A stretch of DNA of 64,000 nt, from the NCBI RefSeq assembly GCF_016598615.1, contig NZ_CP066831.1:7378001-7442000 (forward strand), given 5' to 3'. Numbering within the stretch: the first letter of the stretch is position 1; each line of letters begins with the position of its first letter. This document shows positions 8,715 through 18,175 of the stretch, piece by piece. Position numbers and translations under genes: made by a program. Origin of the DNA: Streptomyces liliifuscus. GTDB taxonomy: Bacteria > Actinomycetota > Actinomycetes > Streptomycetales > Streptomycetaceae. Under the pieces are notes generated by a model. That model was not told the DNA's origin and did no database searches. It was given only the letters and a program-made list of their open reading frames with translations.

Positions 8715-9332
8715 TCAGGCGCGCGGCCCGGTGACCGCCATCCGCTGAAGCAGCCCGTACGTGAACTCCGCCGCGCAGTCGTGCGGTACGCCCGATGCGT
8801 CCGGAGCCGTGAACGCGAGACCCCAGCGCGTCGGCGCCGACCCCTCCAGCGGCCGGGCGGGTGCGAAGGCGCGGGCCGCCTCGTCGACCGTGCAGGACCA
8901 GGGGGTCAGGTCCTCCAGGGTGCGCAGTTCGGGGGAGGGGGCGCCCGGCGCGCGGACCAGCCACTCGTTCCAGGCCGCGCCGTTCGGGGCCACCAGCACC
9001 TCGAAGCGGAGGTCGGACCAGAGGGGGACCGGCCACAGGAGCGCCTCGCAGGACAGGTCGCCGATCTGCCGGGGTGTCACCGACTCGGGTTCGCCGAGGA
9101 TCGAGCGGTAGCGGGAGACGGCTCCCCGGCCCCGCGGCACATGCCGCATCGCCTGCCAACGCCGGTTGGCCTCGCGCATGTCCGCGATCGAGGCACCCAG
9201 CGCGTGGCGGGCGTCCTCCACGAGGTCCGGGTTGTGGTCGGCCATGCGGCGCAGCAGGACCAGCTGGAAGTCGAGCGGGGTGAACGGGCCGGCGGGCCTA
9301 TCGGGTCGCTTGGCGGGAGGCATGCGTCCCAT
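8715..9332 (-). CDS. Uncharacterised protein, last gene of the envelope-glycan operon
   Basis: I do not recognise this 205-residue soluble protein. It starts with a basic Pro-rich segment and a helical stretch (LDFQLVLLRRMADHNPDLV), and has a middle with conserved-looking aromatic residues (WPVPLWSDLRFEVLVAPNG). It lacks a signal peptide and membrane helices. Its start, ATG 9332 or more likely 9323, lies inside the end of the FkbM methyltransferase gene, so it is translationally coupled and should be the ninth gene of the operon. No metal or nucleotide motif is visible. Confidence 0.68.
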   Translation of the reverse strand: MGRMPPAKRPDRPAGPFTPLDFQLVLLRRMADHNPDLVEDARHALGASIADMREANRRWQAMRHVPRGRGAVSRYRSILGEPESVTPRQIGDLSCEALLWPVPLWSDLRFEVLVAPNGAAWNEWLVRAPGAPSPELRTLEDLTPWSCTVDEAARAFAPARPLEGSAPTRWGLAFTAPDASGVPHDCAAEFTYGLLQRMAVTGPRA

Positions 9333-10134
9333 CGTGGCGTACGTGTCCGGCGCGGTGCGCGTCGCCCGGGGTGCGGCCCGTCGGGAGGAAGAGCACCGAG
9401 TTCACGTACCGGACGTACCCCGGGCTCCGGACGGTCAGTACCCGCCGCAGCAGGCCCTGGGAGACCACGTGCGAGGCGTGGGCCTGGTGGGACTCCAGGT
9501 CGAAGGAGGACAGGGGGAGCCAGGTGTCGTCGGGCAGGACCCAGCCCCTGTAGCCGCGCTCGGCGAGGAACGACACGACGGGCCTGATCGGCTGGATGCG
9601 GGCCTCCAGCTCGATGAACAGGGCCGGGCGGTCACGGGTGAGGAGGGTGGTCGCCCCGCGCAGCACCGCCAGCTCGTTGCCGTCCACGTCGATCTTGACG
9701 AAGCCGACGTCGTGGAGGTTCAGGCTGTCCAGGGTGAGACAGGGGACGTCCAGGGCGCGGGCGTGGATGTCCCGGCGGACGAGCGACGAGACACCCCGGT
9801 CGCCCTGGTCGCCGGACGGCAGCCACAGACGGGCCGTGCCCCGGCGGTCGCTCGCGGCGGCCCGGACCACCCGGACGTTCCCGGGCGTCGCGGCGGTGAG
9901 CAGCCGGGCCAGGTGCGGGACGGGCTCGACCGTCACCACGCGGTGCGCCCGCTCCGACAGCCGGCGAGTCCAGGGGCCGTACCAGCCGCCGACGTCCACG
10001 GCCGTGCCGCAGCCGGGCGGGCAGAGATCGCCGAGCCGGGCCAGTTCGGGCTCGAAGCGCGGATAGACGAACCGGGCGGCGGCGGCGACCAGCCGCACCG
10101 GCACGAAGGGGGCCAGACGGGCTGCCAGGGTCAT
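9298..10134 (-). CDS. FkbM-family SAM-dependent methyltransferase
   Basis: 278-residue methyltransferase, probably O-methylating a sugar or lipid hydroxyl. SAM-binding motif I is AVDVGGWYGPWTRRL followed by VVTVEP. The FkbM signature is DVGFVKIDVDGNELAVLRGA. The protein is soluble, with a basic hydrophobic N-terminus. Its ATG overlaps the stop of the Trm112-like gene (ATGA at 10131-10134), and its 3' end overlaps the next gene by 26-35 bases. This places it deep in an operon with other methyltransferases and glycosyltransferases, pointing to decoration of an envelope glycan. Confidence 0.85.
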   Translation of the reverse strand: MTLAARLAPFVPVRLVAAAARFVYPRFEPELARLGDLCPPGCGTAVDVGGWYGPWTRRLSERAHRVVTVEPVPHLARLLTAATPGNVRVVRAAASDRRGTARLWLPSGDQGDRGVSSLVRRDIHARALDVPCLTLDSLNLHDVGFVKIDVDGNELAVLRGATTLLTRDRPALFIELEARIQPIRPVVSFLAERGYRGWVLPDDTWLPLSSFDLESHQAHASHVVSQGLLRRVLTVRSPGYVRYVNSVLFLPTGRTPGDAHRAGHVRHDGTHASRQATR

Positions 10135-10367
10135 GAGGTCGACATCCGTTTCAGCAGGTGTTCGTGTTCGTTGTCCGTCACCTGCTCGCCGGAGGACGGG
10201 AGGAGCTGCGGGATGCCGTCCACGATCGGATAGCGGCGGCGCAGACGTGGGTTGTAGAGAGCGTCCTCAGTACTCTCCGGACCCTCCGTCTCCCTTTCGA
10301 GGAGATGCAGCGGCCCCTTGTCCAGCGGGCACGCCAGTATCTTCAGCAGCGGGTCGTCGGGGTTCAT
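10131..10367 (-). CDS. Trm112-family small protein
   Basis: 78-residue protein of the Trm112/YcaR type: LLKILACPLDKGPL near the start and YPIVDGIPQLLPS in the second half. Only one cysteine is present, so the usual zinc site is incomplete. Trm112 proteins activate methyltransferases in eukaryotes and archaea, and small homologues sit beside glycolipid genes in bacteria. Here it lies between methyltransferase genes, so an activator role is an attractive inference. Its ATG follows GGGAG. Its first 101 bases overlap the 3' end of the transporter gene in another frame, an unusually long overlap. Confidence 0.8.
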   Translation of the reverse strand: MNPDDPLLKILACPLDKGPLHLLERETEGPESTEDALYNPRLRRRYPIVDGIPQLLPSSGEQVTDNEHEHLLKRMSTS

Positions 10368-11304
10368 CAGTGGTCAACTCCCTTGTGGGGGCGGGGGGTT
10401 GGGGCTCGGGCGAGGGATCGGGTCGCGCCGGCGGATCGTGCTTGGGCATCGCCAGGAGTACGGACACCGCCAGCGCCGTACCGCCGATGCGCAGCGCAAG
10501 ACGCAGCGGATCCTCGGGCAGTGCCTCGCCGAACGCGAGCGTGCCGAGCACCGCGGTGAACAGACAGGTCACCGTCGTGCAGACCGGCACGATCAGCGAG
10601 GCCCGGCAGCGCTGCAGCGCCGCCTGCGACATCACCAGGCCGAACACGCCGGTGAACAGCAGGAGATAGGGGTACGGGGAGCGCAGCAGATCGACCACCG
10701 CACCGCCGAGGCCACTGGTGGTGAGGTGGCTCGACACCCCCTTGATGGCCAGCGAGCTGACCCCGTACAACAGGCCCACCGCCACGCCGTATTCGACGCC
10801 CGTGGTCGGCATGCGGTGCCGGTGGCGGGCGCGGCGCTCGGCGGACGCGTACAGCCAGACGCCCAGCGCGAGCGACGGTACGCAGACGAGCAGGATCAGC
10901 GGGGCGGGGGCGCTGCGGCTGACCGTGTCCGAGCCCTCCTTGAGGGACAGGACGACCATCAGCAGTGCGATCAGGATCGCGCCGATCGCGTACCGCTCGC
11001 GGCCCGAGGTCTCCTCGCCGAGCAGCACCGAGGAGAGCAGGACGAGGATCACCAGGCCGGAGACGAAGATGCCCTGCGCGGCGGCGATCGGCAGCGTGCG
11101 GTAGACGACGAGCTGCGCGCCGAAGCCGGACGCCAGGGCGAGGGAGCCGCCGATCCACAGCGGACTGCCCAGGACCAGCCGCAGCAGACGGGCGGGCTGC
11201 CGGACGGTCACCTGGGGCATCGCCGCCAACGCCCGCTTCTCCAGCACGAATCCGGTGCTGTACAGCACGTTCGCCAGCAGGGCCGCGGCCACCCCCCACC
11301 ACAT
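10267..11304 (-). CDS. DMT-superfamily (EamA-like) transporter
   Basis: 345-residue membrane protein with about nine or ten hydrophobic helices, beginning WWGVAAALLANVLYSTGFVLEKRAL. It belongs to the drug/metabolite transporter superfamily, which includes EamA exporters and lipid-linked aminoarabinose flippases. The helices end near residue 290 (SVLLAMPK). The rest is a Pro/Glu-rich tail whose codons overlap the Trm112-like gene, so the tail may be dispensable. It starts 3 bases after the preceding methyltransferase gene. In this operon it may move a lipid-linked sugar or precursor across the membrane; that is inference. Confidence 0.8.
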   Translation of the reverse strand: MWWGVAAALLANVLYSTGFVLEKRALAAMPQVTVRQPARLLRLVLGSPLWIGGSLALASGFGAQLVVYRTLPIAAAQGIFVSGLVILVLLSSVLLGEETSGRERYAIGAILIALLMVVLSLKEGSDTVSRSAPAPLILLVCVPSLALGVWLYASAERRARHRHRMPTTGVEYGVAVGLLYGVSSLAIKGVSSHLTTSGLGGAVVDLLRSPYPYLLLFTGVFGLVMSQAALQRCRASLIVPVCTTVTCLFTAVLGTLAFGEALPEDPLRLALRIGGTALAVSVLLAMPKHDPPARPDPSPEPQPPAPTRELTTDEPRRPAAEDTGVPAGQGAAASPRKGDGGSGEY

Positions 11305-11307
11305 GGT

Positions 11308-12063
11308 CTACGTCCTTCGCGCGTGCAGGAGCAGGATCGAGGACATCGACGGCACGGCACACGCCAGCCGGTCCAGCGGGCGCAGCGGCCGCGGCACGCC
11401 GTGGAAGGGCGCGCCCTTCAGCCGTACGACCTCGAAGCCCGAGGCGGTCACGAACTCCCGCAGCGCGCGGGCCGTGTAGAGCCGCAGATGGCCCACGACC
11501 TCCTTGCCGGGGCGGCCGTGGATGGCGCGCAGGCTCACCTCGGAGAAGACGGGCTGGACACCGGCGAGCAGCAGAGCGCGGTTGTACCAGGCGGCCAGGT
11601 TGGGTGTGGACAGCATGAGATGACCTCCCGGGCGGAGGATCCGGTGGATCTCGTCGAGCGCCGCGTCCGGGTCCACGAGGTGTTCGACGACCTCGCTGAA
11701 CAGGACGGCGTCGGCGGAGGCGGACCTGAACGGCAGCCCGCCGTCGGTGAGTTCGCCGCGTACCGCGTACGGCAGGTGCGCGTGGGCGCGTCTGAGGGCG
11801 TCCTGGGACCAGTCCACTCCGACGATGCGATGGCCGGCCAGGAGCGGAGCCGCCGTCGCGGCCGCCGAGCCGTCGCCGCAGCCGATGTCGAGGACCGTCC
11901 GCGCACCGGACGTGGCCGGGCCGAGCGCGGCGGCCAGCATCCGGGCCTGGCGCAGACTGCGGGGCGCGCCGGAGGCGACCGGTACGGCAGGGTCCTCGTA
12001 GAAGTCCCGCAGCCCGTGCGGAGGTTGGCCGCCGGACGGCCTGCGGGGCGGAGCCGTGGTCAT
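11308..12063 (-). CDS. Class I SAM-dependent methyltransferase
   Basis: 251-residue methyltransferase of the UbiE/Methyltransf_11 type. Motif I is TVLDIGCGDGSAA; the acidic end of strand 2 is IVGVDWS; motif III lies near AVLFSEVVEHLVDPD; and ILRPGGHLMLSTPN follows. The C-terminus (GAPFHGVPRPLRPLDRL) is basic and hydrophobic and may touch the membrane. The start at 12063 overlaps the acyltransferase stop by four bases (ATGA). Its context suggests methylation of the same glycan or lipid the operon builds. Confidence 0.85.
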   Translation of the reverse strand: MTTAPPRRPSGGQPPHGLRDFYEDPAVPVASGAPRSLRQARMLAAALGPATSGARTVLDIGCGDGSAAATAAPLLAGHRIVGVDWSQDALRRAHAHLPYAVRGELTDGGLPFRSASADAVLFSEVVEHLVDPDAALDEIHRILRPGGHLMLSTPNLAAWYNRALLLAGVQPVFSEVSLRAIHGRPGKEVVGHLRLYTARALREFVTASGFEVVRLKGAPFHGVPRPLRPLDRLACAVPSMSSILLLHARRT

Positions 12064-13382
12064 GGGGCACTCTCCGTGGCGTGTTCCGTGGCGTGCAGGT
12101 AGTGCTCGAAGAGGTCGCGGAGATGGGAGCCGTCGCCGTGGCTGAGCAGCGTGCGGGACCAGCGGAACGCCACATGCAGCCGGCCCGCCGTGGACGCCGT
12201 CGTGACCGTCAGTCCGCGCGGCATCCGGGCCGGCGCCGAGAACCACACCGCGTGCGCCCGCCCCGCCCCCTCGCCGAAGTCGAGGGCGTACGGAATGCGG
12301 CCGATGTTGCTCAGCAGGGTGGTCGACGTCCAGGGCCCGGCGGCCCTCCGCAGCACCCGGGTGAACGCGGCCCGCCAGGCCACCGGGACCACCGGCGCGG
12401 TCAACAGAGCTGCTCCGTGGCCGAGTTGGGGACGCGGCAGCGCCTTGAGCGCACGGGTGCGGTCCGCCGTGCGCCGCAGCAGGCCCGCCATGTCGGAGGC
12501 GTCCAACTCCCCGGGCGCGAAGGGCACTTCGACGAGCCGCGTGCCGTTGCCGATCGGCATGTCGGTGTCCCGGGTGCGGTCGTCCACCGGCATCGTGATC
12601 CGCAACGGGCGCGGCCGGGCGCCGTGTTCCCGGTTCCAGTGGGCGATCATCAGCGCCGTGGCCACCATGAGCTGGTCGTTCACGGTGTACGGGGAGCCCT
12701 TGGGCCGACGCGGTACGCCGAACTCGGCGACGAGCATGCCGTTGCCGGGCGAGGGCTCGGGCGCGCCGTGCGCCACCCGCGCGGGCGGGGCCCAGGTGGA
12801 GGGCGCGTCGACCGGGCTCGGCACCTCGGCCGTCGTACGGGTCGGGGGCGCCGTGGGGGAGTTGTCCCGGCCGCCGTACAGCTCGGCGGCGGTGGCGAGG
12901 ACCCGCAGACAGGCCGGGCCGTCGAGGGCGGTGTGGTTGATGGTGACGAAGAGGACCGTGTCGTCGGCCTCCGGATCGAGGACGACTTCGAGCCGGATCG
13001 GCGGCGAGGCGGACAGCGGCGGGGCGTCCTGGAGCGCCCGGTCGCGGGCGTGCTTGAGGGCGTCCCGGTCCGGCGGCGGGAACAGGACGACCTCCACGTC
13101 CGCGTCCGGGGTGAGCTCCCACTCGTACCGCCGCCCGTACCAGGGCCGTCGCGCCTCGCGCATCAGAATCCGCGGATGGCGGTGCAGGGCCCCGGTGAAT
13201 GCCCCGCGCAGCCGGTCCGGGTCGAGACGGCCCGGCAGATGCACCTCGATGTGGACGGTCTCCGGCTCCTCCTCCTGGAGGCAGTGCCGGGCGACCTCGT
13301 CCACGACGGGGAACGGGATACGGGCGGGCGGCTGTACGGGGCCGTCCGTGCCGTCGCGTGCCGGGTGGTCCAGCGTGGTCAT
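12060..13382 (-). CDS. Condensation-domain-like acyltransferase
   Basis: 440-residue soluble protein of the condensation/PapA/WES acyltransferase fold. The catalytic HxxxD motif is visible as INHTALDGPA at about residue 140. The C-terminal half has the TTLLSNIGRIPYALDFGEG segment typical of stand-alone C-domain acyltransferases, and DMPIGNGTRLVEV resembles the family's channel region. It probably moves an acyl group from a CoA or carrier onto a hydroxyl. It overlaps both neighbours by ATGA junctions, between the giant arabinofuranosyltransferase and a methyltransferase, which suggests acylation of the glycan product. Confidence 0.8.
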   Translation of the reverse strand: MTTLDHPARDGTDGPVQPPARIPFPVVDEVARHCLQEEEPETVHIEVHLPGRLDPDRLRGAFTGALHRHPRILMREARRPWYGRRYEWELTPDADVEVVLFPPPDRDALKHARDRALQDAPPLSASPPIRLEVVLDPEADDTVLFVTINHTALDGPACLRVLATAAELYGGRDNSPTAPPTRTTAEVPSPVDAPSTWAPPARVAHGAPEPSPGNGMLVAEFGVPRRPKGSPYTVNDQLMVATALMIAHWNREHGARPRPLRITMPVDDRTRDTDMPIGNGTRLVEVPFAPGELDASDMAGLLRRTADRTRALKALPRPQLGHGAALLTAPVVPVAWRAAFTRVLRRAAGPWTSTTLLSNIGRIPYALDFGEGAGRAHAVWFSAPARMPRGLTVTTASTAGRLHVAFRWSRTLLSHGDGSHLRDLFEHYLHATEHATESAP

Positions 13383-16300
13383 GTCTGTTCGCCTTCCCCC
13401 GTCTCCTCGGGTCGGGCCGGCCTGGCGTCCTCCGGGTCCGCGGGCCTCGCCGCTTCGGGCCGTTCCGGACGCGACTCCTGAGGCGGTGTCGCCTTGAACT
13501 TCGGCTTCCGGAAGCCGAACCGGGTGGTGGGCGGGTCGGGATCCGGTTGCGCGGACCCCGGCCCACGGGCGGAGACCGTCGGACCGGACGCCACCCTGGG
13601 GGCGGGCGGGGGCCCGGCCTCTCCGGAGGCGGGCCCGGCTCCTTGCTCCGGAGCCGCGCCGGGGGTGGGCGACGCTCCTGGGACCGTCGGCGCTCCGGCC
13701 GCTCCGGTTGTCCCGGCCGACCCGACCGCCCCAGCCGCCCCGGCTGTCCCGGCCGTCCCGGGTATTCCGGGCATCCCGTGCTGTGCCTCGGGTGCCGGGG
13801 ATGCTTCGGACGCACCAGGCCCCGCACTCTCCCCCCGCCGCCGCTGGGGCAGCGGCTCGGTCGGCGCCTCGGTCCCCGGCGCAGGCGGTGGCAGCGCGCT
13901 CGCACTGGGAGCACCTGGATAGCCCGGAGCGGCGGGAGTACCGGAATACCCGGGAGCGCCGTGAGCGCCGGAAGCGGCGGGATACCCGTGGGCGGCGGAA
14001 GCCGCGAAGCCCTGACCCCCGCCGGGACCCTGACCCCCGCCAGGCCCCCGAGCCCCGTATTGCGCCTCCCCGACCGACACCAACCCGGCGAACAGCCCGA
14101 TCAGCGCCAGCAGTTGGGCCGTGGGCCCGAATGCCCCCGCGCCCTCGGAGACCGGCTCCCCGGCCCCGGTGGCGGCGGCGATCCCGGCCCCGGCGAGCGC
14201 GAGGAACGCGATGGGCACCAGCAGGGCGTGCCGCCGCCACGCGAGCAGCGCCAGCAACGGCACCAGCAGGGCGAAGAACCCGGCGATCACGATCCCGACC
14301 AGGGTCAGCGCGACCGTGCCCAGGATCAGACCGGGCGGCGGCGGCACCGGCGAGGGCTCGTCCGTGTTGGGCGAGTTCCGCCGGTAGAGCACGAGCCCCG
14401 CGAGCAGGAGCACCGCGACACCGCCGCCGATCAGCCCGGCCTCGTACAGCGTGGACGGTTCGTACGAGAGCTCGACCGTGCCGCCCGCGCCCGCCGGGAC
14501 CCGCCAGCCCTGCTGCCAGCCGTCGAGCCGTACCGGGTCGAGCTTCTTGCCGTTCAGCGTGGCCTTCCAGCCGTCGTTGAAGTTCTCGTACGTCGTCAGG
14601 TACGAGGCCGCGCCCGAGCCGACGGTCACTTCGCGGCGGTCGCCGAGCCAGTCACGTATGCCGAGTTCACGGTCGAGCGCGGTGGGTGTGGTGAGCGTGC
14701 CGCGGGTCAGCGTGACATCGGTGACGGCGAGCGGTCCCGCGTCCCCGGCCTCGACGCGGTGCGAGCCCGAGCCGAGGGACAACTCCGTGTCGGTGCGCCC
14801 CTCCTGGCAGAGCGTCAGCTCGATGGGCCGCCGCTCGACGAGGTCCTGAACCGTGCCCTTCGCGCTGGTCTCGTACAGCTCGTCGTCGATGGCGAGGGTC
14901 GGGCCCTGTCCGCAGGGGACGTCGAAGGTGCGGGTGCCGCGGGGCTGCGGGGTGCGGTACTGGTCCAGTGCCGGGATGTACGCCTCGGTGAGGCCGACCG
15001 GCAGTTGCAGGTCCTCGTCGGCGAGCGGGTTGTGGACGGTCATCGGGGCCGTCTCGGTGATGGTGATGTCGAGCCGGTCCGTGGTGATCGGATCGAAGCG
15101 GACGACACCGTTCTCGTCGACGCCCGCGATCGTCGCGCCGTCCGGGGAGCTGATGTCGACCTCGGTCGGCCGGGTGGAGAGACCGCCCGCCGGGGCCAGC
15201 ACGATCTCGCCGACGGCCTGCTTGTCCGGCCAGCGCAGATGGATGGTCGGGTTGTCCCCGGCGATCCACGCGGTGGTCAGGCTCCCGTCGGTGAGGTTGC
15301 GCGGCGAGAGTCCGGTGCCGAGCAGGGCCGTCGAGTCGGCGGTCGCGGTGATCCGGTTCTGCTGCTCGGGGGCGACCCTGTAGAGCAGCGCGTCGAGCTC
15401 GTCGCTCGGCACGGGGATCGCGCTCGCCTTCACCTCGTACGTGCCCGCCGACTCCGAGGTCCAGCGGCGGTGCAGCCCCGCCTCCGTGCCCGTCGGCGAG
15501 AAGCCGCCCGGGTCGGTGGCGCGGTGCAGCGAGACGACCTCGGCGGCCGCGTCGGTGCGCTCGGCGTCCGTCGGGAGCCGCAGCATCCGGGTCACCTGGA
15601 CGTCGGGAATGGTGATCTCGGAGAAGCCCGCGCCCGACAGGTCGGAGTGCCGGGCGGCCGAGTCGACGATGGTGACCTTGAGCCAACTCGTCGCCCCTTC
15701 AGGGGCCTTGATGCGCTGGCGCATCCCGTTGGCCTGGAGGGTGCTCGTCTCGGAGCCGCGTTCCGTCTCCACACGCACCCGGGTCGGCGCCGACCGCACA
15801 CTGTCCTGCGGCAGCGGGGTGACCCGGATCGAGTCGGGGATCTCCGTCTCGTCCGTGAAGCCGATCCGCAGCCACTCTCCGTCCGCGGAGCCCGCCGCAC
15901 CCTCGGCCCAGGCGGTGTTCGGGTTGCCGTCGAAGGCGTTCACCGGGTCGTACTGCGGCAGATAGAACATCCAGTTGCCGCTCGACGACGCCGAGACCGA
16001 GCGCGCGCCGCGCAGTTCGGCCACCGTCTGGTGCTCGATCCCCTCGGTCGGCAGGATCTGGTGCGGTTTCTCCCCGGCGTCCTGGAAGCTGCCGGAGTGA
16101 TTGCGTTCGTTGCGGGTGTACGTGTAGGAGGTGTTGGCGTTGACCAGGCCGAACCGGGTGTCGGCGCGCCGCAGTCCGTCGCCCACCACCTGCATCTCGG
16201 GGGCACCGAGTCCGGGATGGTTGTCGCCGGTCAGCACGGCGGCCCGGTCCCGCATGGTCGGGTCGGCGGACAGCGGCAGCAGCGCCTCGGGCCCGCCGGA

Positions 16301-18175
16301 GACGACGGCCGTGTCGGCGACCGCCTTCAGACCGGCCTGCCCGGGCCGCGGCACGTCCGCGCTCGCCGGCTCGTAGATCTCGACGGCCCGCTGCCGCGGG
16401 TACAACCCCTCTATCTGTATGGGGGTGTTCTCCGCGATGCGCCCGCCCGTCATCACCGGACCGAGGCCGGTCACCCGCCGGTAGCCCGACTCCTCCAGGG
16501 TGCGCTTGACGGTCGTGGTCGGTACATAGCCGAGCTGGTCGGGGTCGAGATCGTTGCGTACGACGACGTAGTAGAGGCCGGCCCGGCTCAAGTAGTCGGC
16601 CAGGCCCGGGACTTCGCCGCCCGTCAGCAGGGACTGCTCGACCGCGTCCATCGCGCGCCGGTTGCCCGCGGTGCCGAACGGCACGTAGTCCCGCTGGGCC
16701 CAGCGGGAGTCGGCGAGCACGTCGAGGGGCTGGTCGATGGGCGAGCCCCAGGTGTAGATGCCGTGCGCGGTGGCGGGCACGACCAGGGCGCGCGAGTCCG
16801 GCGAGTACTTCTCCAGCCAGTCGGCCGTGGACTGCCAGTACTTGGGAAGCTGCTGGAACGAACCCGGCTGCAGGATCGACCCGTTGAGGTAGGGCCAGGC
16901 GAGACCGGGGAGTACGAGGACAGCCGCGACCAGCGCCACATACCGGCGGCCGCGCACGGGACGGGCCCCGCGCGACTGCGAGGCGACGCCGACCAGGTGC
17001 ATCAGCCCGAAGACCAGCGCGAGGGCGAGCCCCGTCTGGAACTTGTAGATGTTCCGGAAGGGCACGAGCCCGCCGTCCAGCCAGTCCTGGACGACCCCGT
17101 GGAAGGGCGCGCCGAACGAACCGCCGTACCCGGCAAGGGTGATGAGCACGACCGACAGCACGGTCAGCACCAGCCAGCGCCGCTCGGGCAGGTCACGGCG
17201 GGCCAGTCCGGCGAGACCGAGCCCGGCCGCGAGCGCCGACGAGACGATCACGACCACCGAGGCCGCGACCGTCCAGCCGGCCGGCAGCCAGGCCTCGCCG
17301 AAGTGCAGATACGCGACCCAGTTCCCGGCCCCGCGCAGGGCCTCCGTGGCCGCCATGGTGTCCGTCGTGGTCTGCGAACTCTCCACGTACGGAAGGAAGT
17401 TCTCGCCGTAGAAGCCCAGCATCAGCAGCGGGACCACCCACCAGGCGGTCGCCAGGAGCACGCCCGGGATCCACCAGGCGATCAGCTTGCGCTGCCGGGG
17501 GCCGCGGGGGCGGGACAGGAGATACAGGCCGACCGGCAGCAGGGAGGCCAGGGTCGAGGCCGCGTTGACACCGCCCATGAAGGGGATGACCAGCGCCGAG
17601 CGCAGGGCGGCGACCCGGGCGCTGTGGCGCTCGTTCGTCAGCGGCAGCAGCACCCACGGCAGGAAGGCGCCAGGCAGCGCGGCAGCCGAGGTCGAGCCGA
17701 CGACGATCGTGAACACCGGCCACAGCGCGTACGCGACCGCGCCGAGCAGCCGGGACGCGTGACTGCCGATGTCCAGCCGCTCGGCCAGCCGCAGCGCGCC
17801 CCAGAAGGCGACCGCCACGATGAGCGACATCCACAGCCGCTCGGCCAGCCACACCGGGAGGTTGATCAGCTCGCACAGGCCGTAGTACGGCAGCATCGGG
17901 AAGGCGTAGCCGACGTACTGGTCCGCTATGCCGCCGAAGCCGCCCCGGTCGTGCCAGAGCTGACCCAGGTCGGACAGGAACTGCCAGGGGTCGAGCGCGA
18001 CGCCGAGCTTCGTGTCGAAGGTCTGCCGGCCCGGGTCCACGGCCAGGAACAGCACGAACACCACGGCCCAGAACCCCAGCAGCCACCGCCTCGACCTCGG
18101 TCCCTGCGGGGGACCGGGGGCGGGGGCGAGCGGGCGGGTGCGCGCCGGGGGAGGGGCCTGGACCGTGCTGGTCAT
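13379..18175 (-). CDS. AftD-like alpha-(1->3)-arabinofuranosyltransferase, 1598 aa
   Basis: Giant membrane glycosyltransferase resembling mycobacterial AftD (DUF3367 family). The N-terminal third is a GT-C-type membrane domain of about 11 helices, with an early acidic DPWQFLSDLGQLWHD loop that probably holds catalytic carboxylates. The middle (about residues 560-1350) is a large extracytoplasmic part with galactose-binding/discoidin-like modules (AFDGNPNTAWAEG, and DGSLTTAWIAGDNPTIHLRW). Helices return near 1370-1480. A cytoplasmic tail rich in Gly, Ala and Pro closes the protein. Streptomyces lacks mycolyl-arabinogalactan, so the acceptor here is unknown. Overlaps of four bases join it to both neighbours. 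The 1598-residue length is near AftD size. Confidence 0.85.
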   Translation of the reverse strand: MTSTVQAPPPARTRPLAPAPGPPQGPRSRRWLLGFWAVVFVLFLAVDPGRQTFDTKLGVALDPWQFLSDLGQLWHDRGGFGGIADQYVGYAFPMLPYYGLCELINLPVWLAERLWMSLIVAVAFWGALRLAERLDIGSHASRLLGAVAYALWPVFTIVVGSTSAAALPGAFLPWVLLPLTNERHSARVAALRSALVIPFMGGVNAASTLASLLPVGLYLLSRPRGPRQRKLIAWWIPGVLLATAWWVVPLLMLGFYGENFLPYVESSQTTTDTMAATEALRGAGNWVAYLHFGEAWLPAGWTVAASVVVIVSSALAAGLGLAGLARRDLPERRWLVLTVLSVVLITLAGYGGSFGAPFHGVVQDWLDGGLVPFRNIYKFQTGLALALVFGLMHLVGVASQSRGARPVRGRRYVALVAAVLVLPGLAWPYLNGSILQPGSFQQLPKYWQSTADWLEKYSPDSRALVVPATAHGIYTWGSPIDQPLDVLADSRWAQRDYVPFGTAGNRRAMDAVEQSLLTGGEVPGLADYLSRAGLYYVVVRNDLDPDQLGYVPTTTVKRTLEESGYRRVTGLGPVMTGGRIAENTPIQIEGLYPRQRAVEIYEPASADVPRPGQAGLKAVADTAVVSGGPEALLPLSADPTMRDRAAVLTGDNHPGLGAPEMQVVGDGLRRADTRFGLVNANTSYTYTRNERNHSGSFQDAGEKPHQILPTEGIEHQTVAELRGARSVSASSSGNWMFYLPQYDPVNAFDGNPNTAWAEGAAGSADGEWLRIGFTDETEIPDSIRVTPLPQDSVRSAPTRVRVETERGSETSTLQANGMRQRIKAPEGATSWLKVTIVDSAARHSDLSGAGFSEITIPDVQVTRMLRLPTDAERTDAAAEVVSLHRATDPGGFSPTGTEAGLHRRWTSESAGTYEVKASAIPVPSDELDALLYRVAPEQQNRITATADSTALLGTGLSPRNLTDGSLTTAWIAGDNPTIHLRWPDKQAVGEIVLAPAGGLSTRPTEVDISSPDGATIAGVDENGVVRFDPITTDRLDITITETAPMTVHNPLADEDLQLPVGLTEAYIPALDQYRTPQPRGTRTFDVPCGQGPTLAIDDELYETSAKGTVQDLVERRPIELTLCQEGRTDTELSLGSGSHRVEAGDAGPLAVTDVTLTRGTLTTPTALDRELGIRDWLGDRREVTVGSGAASYLTTYENFNDGWKATLNGKKLDPVRLDGWQQGWRVPAGAGGTVELSYEPSTLYEAGLIGGGVAVLLLAGLVLYRRNSPNTDEPSPVPPPPGLILGTVALTLVGIVIAGFFALLVPLLALLAWRRHALLVPIAFLALAGAGIAAATGAGEPVSEGAGAFGPTAQLLALIGLFAGLVSVGEAQYGARGPGGGQGPGGGQGFAASAAHGYPAASGAHGAPGYSGTPAAPGYPGAPSASALPPPAPGTEAPTEPLPQRRRGESAGPGASEASPAPEAQHGMPGIPGTAGTAGAAGAVGSAGTTGAAGAPTVPGASPTPGAAPEQGAGPASGEAGPPPAPRVASGPTVSARGPGSAQPDPDPPTTRFGFRKPKFKATPPQESRPERPEAARPADPEDARPARPEETGEGEQT

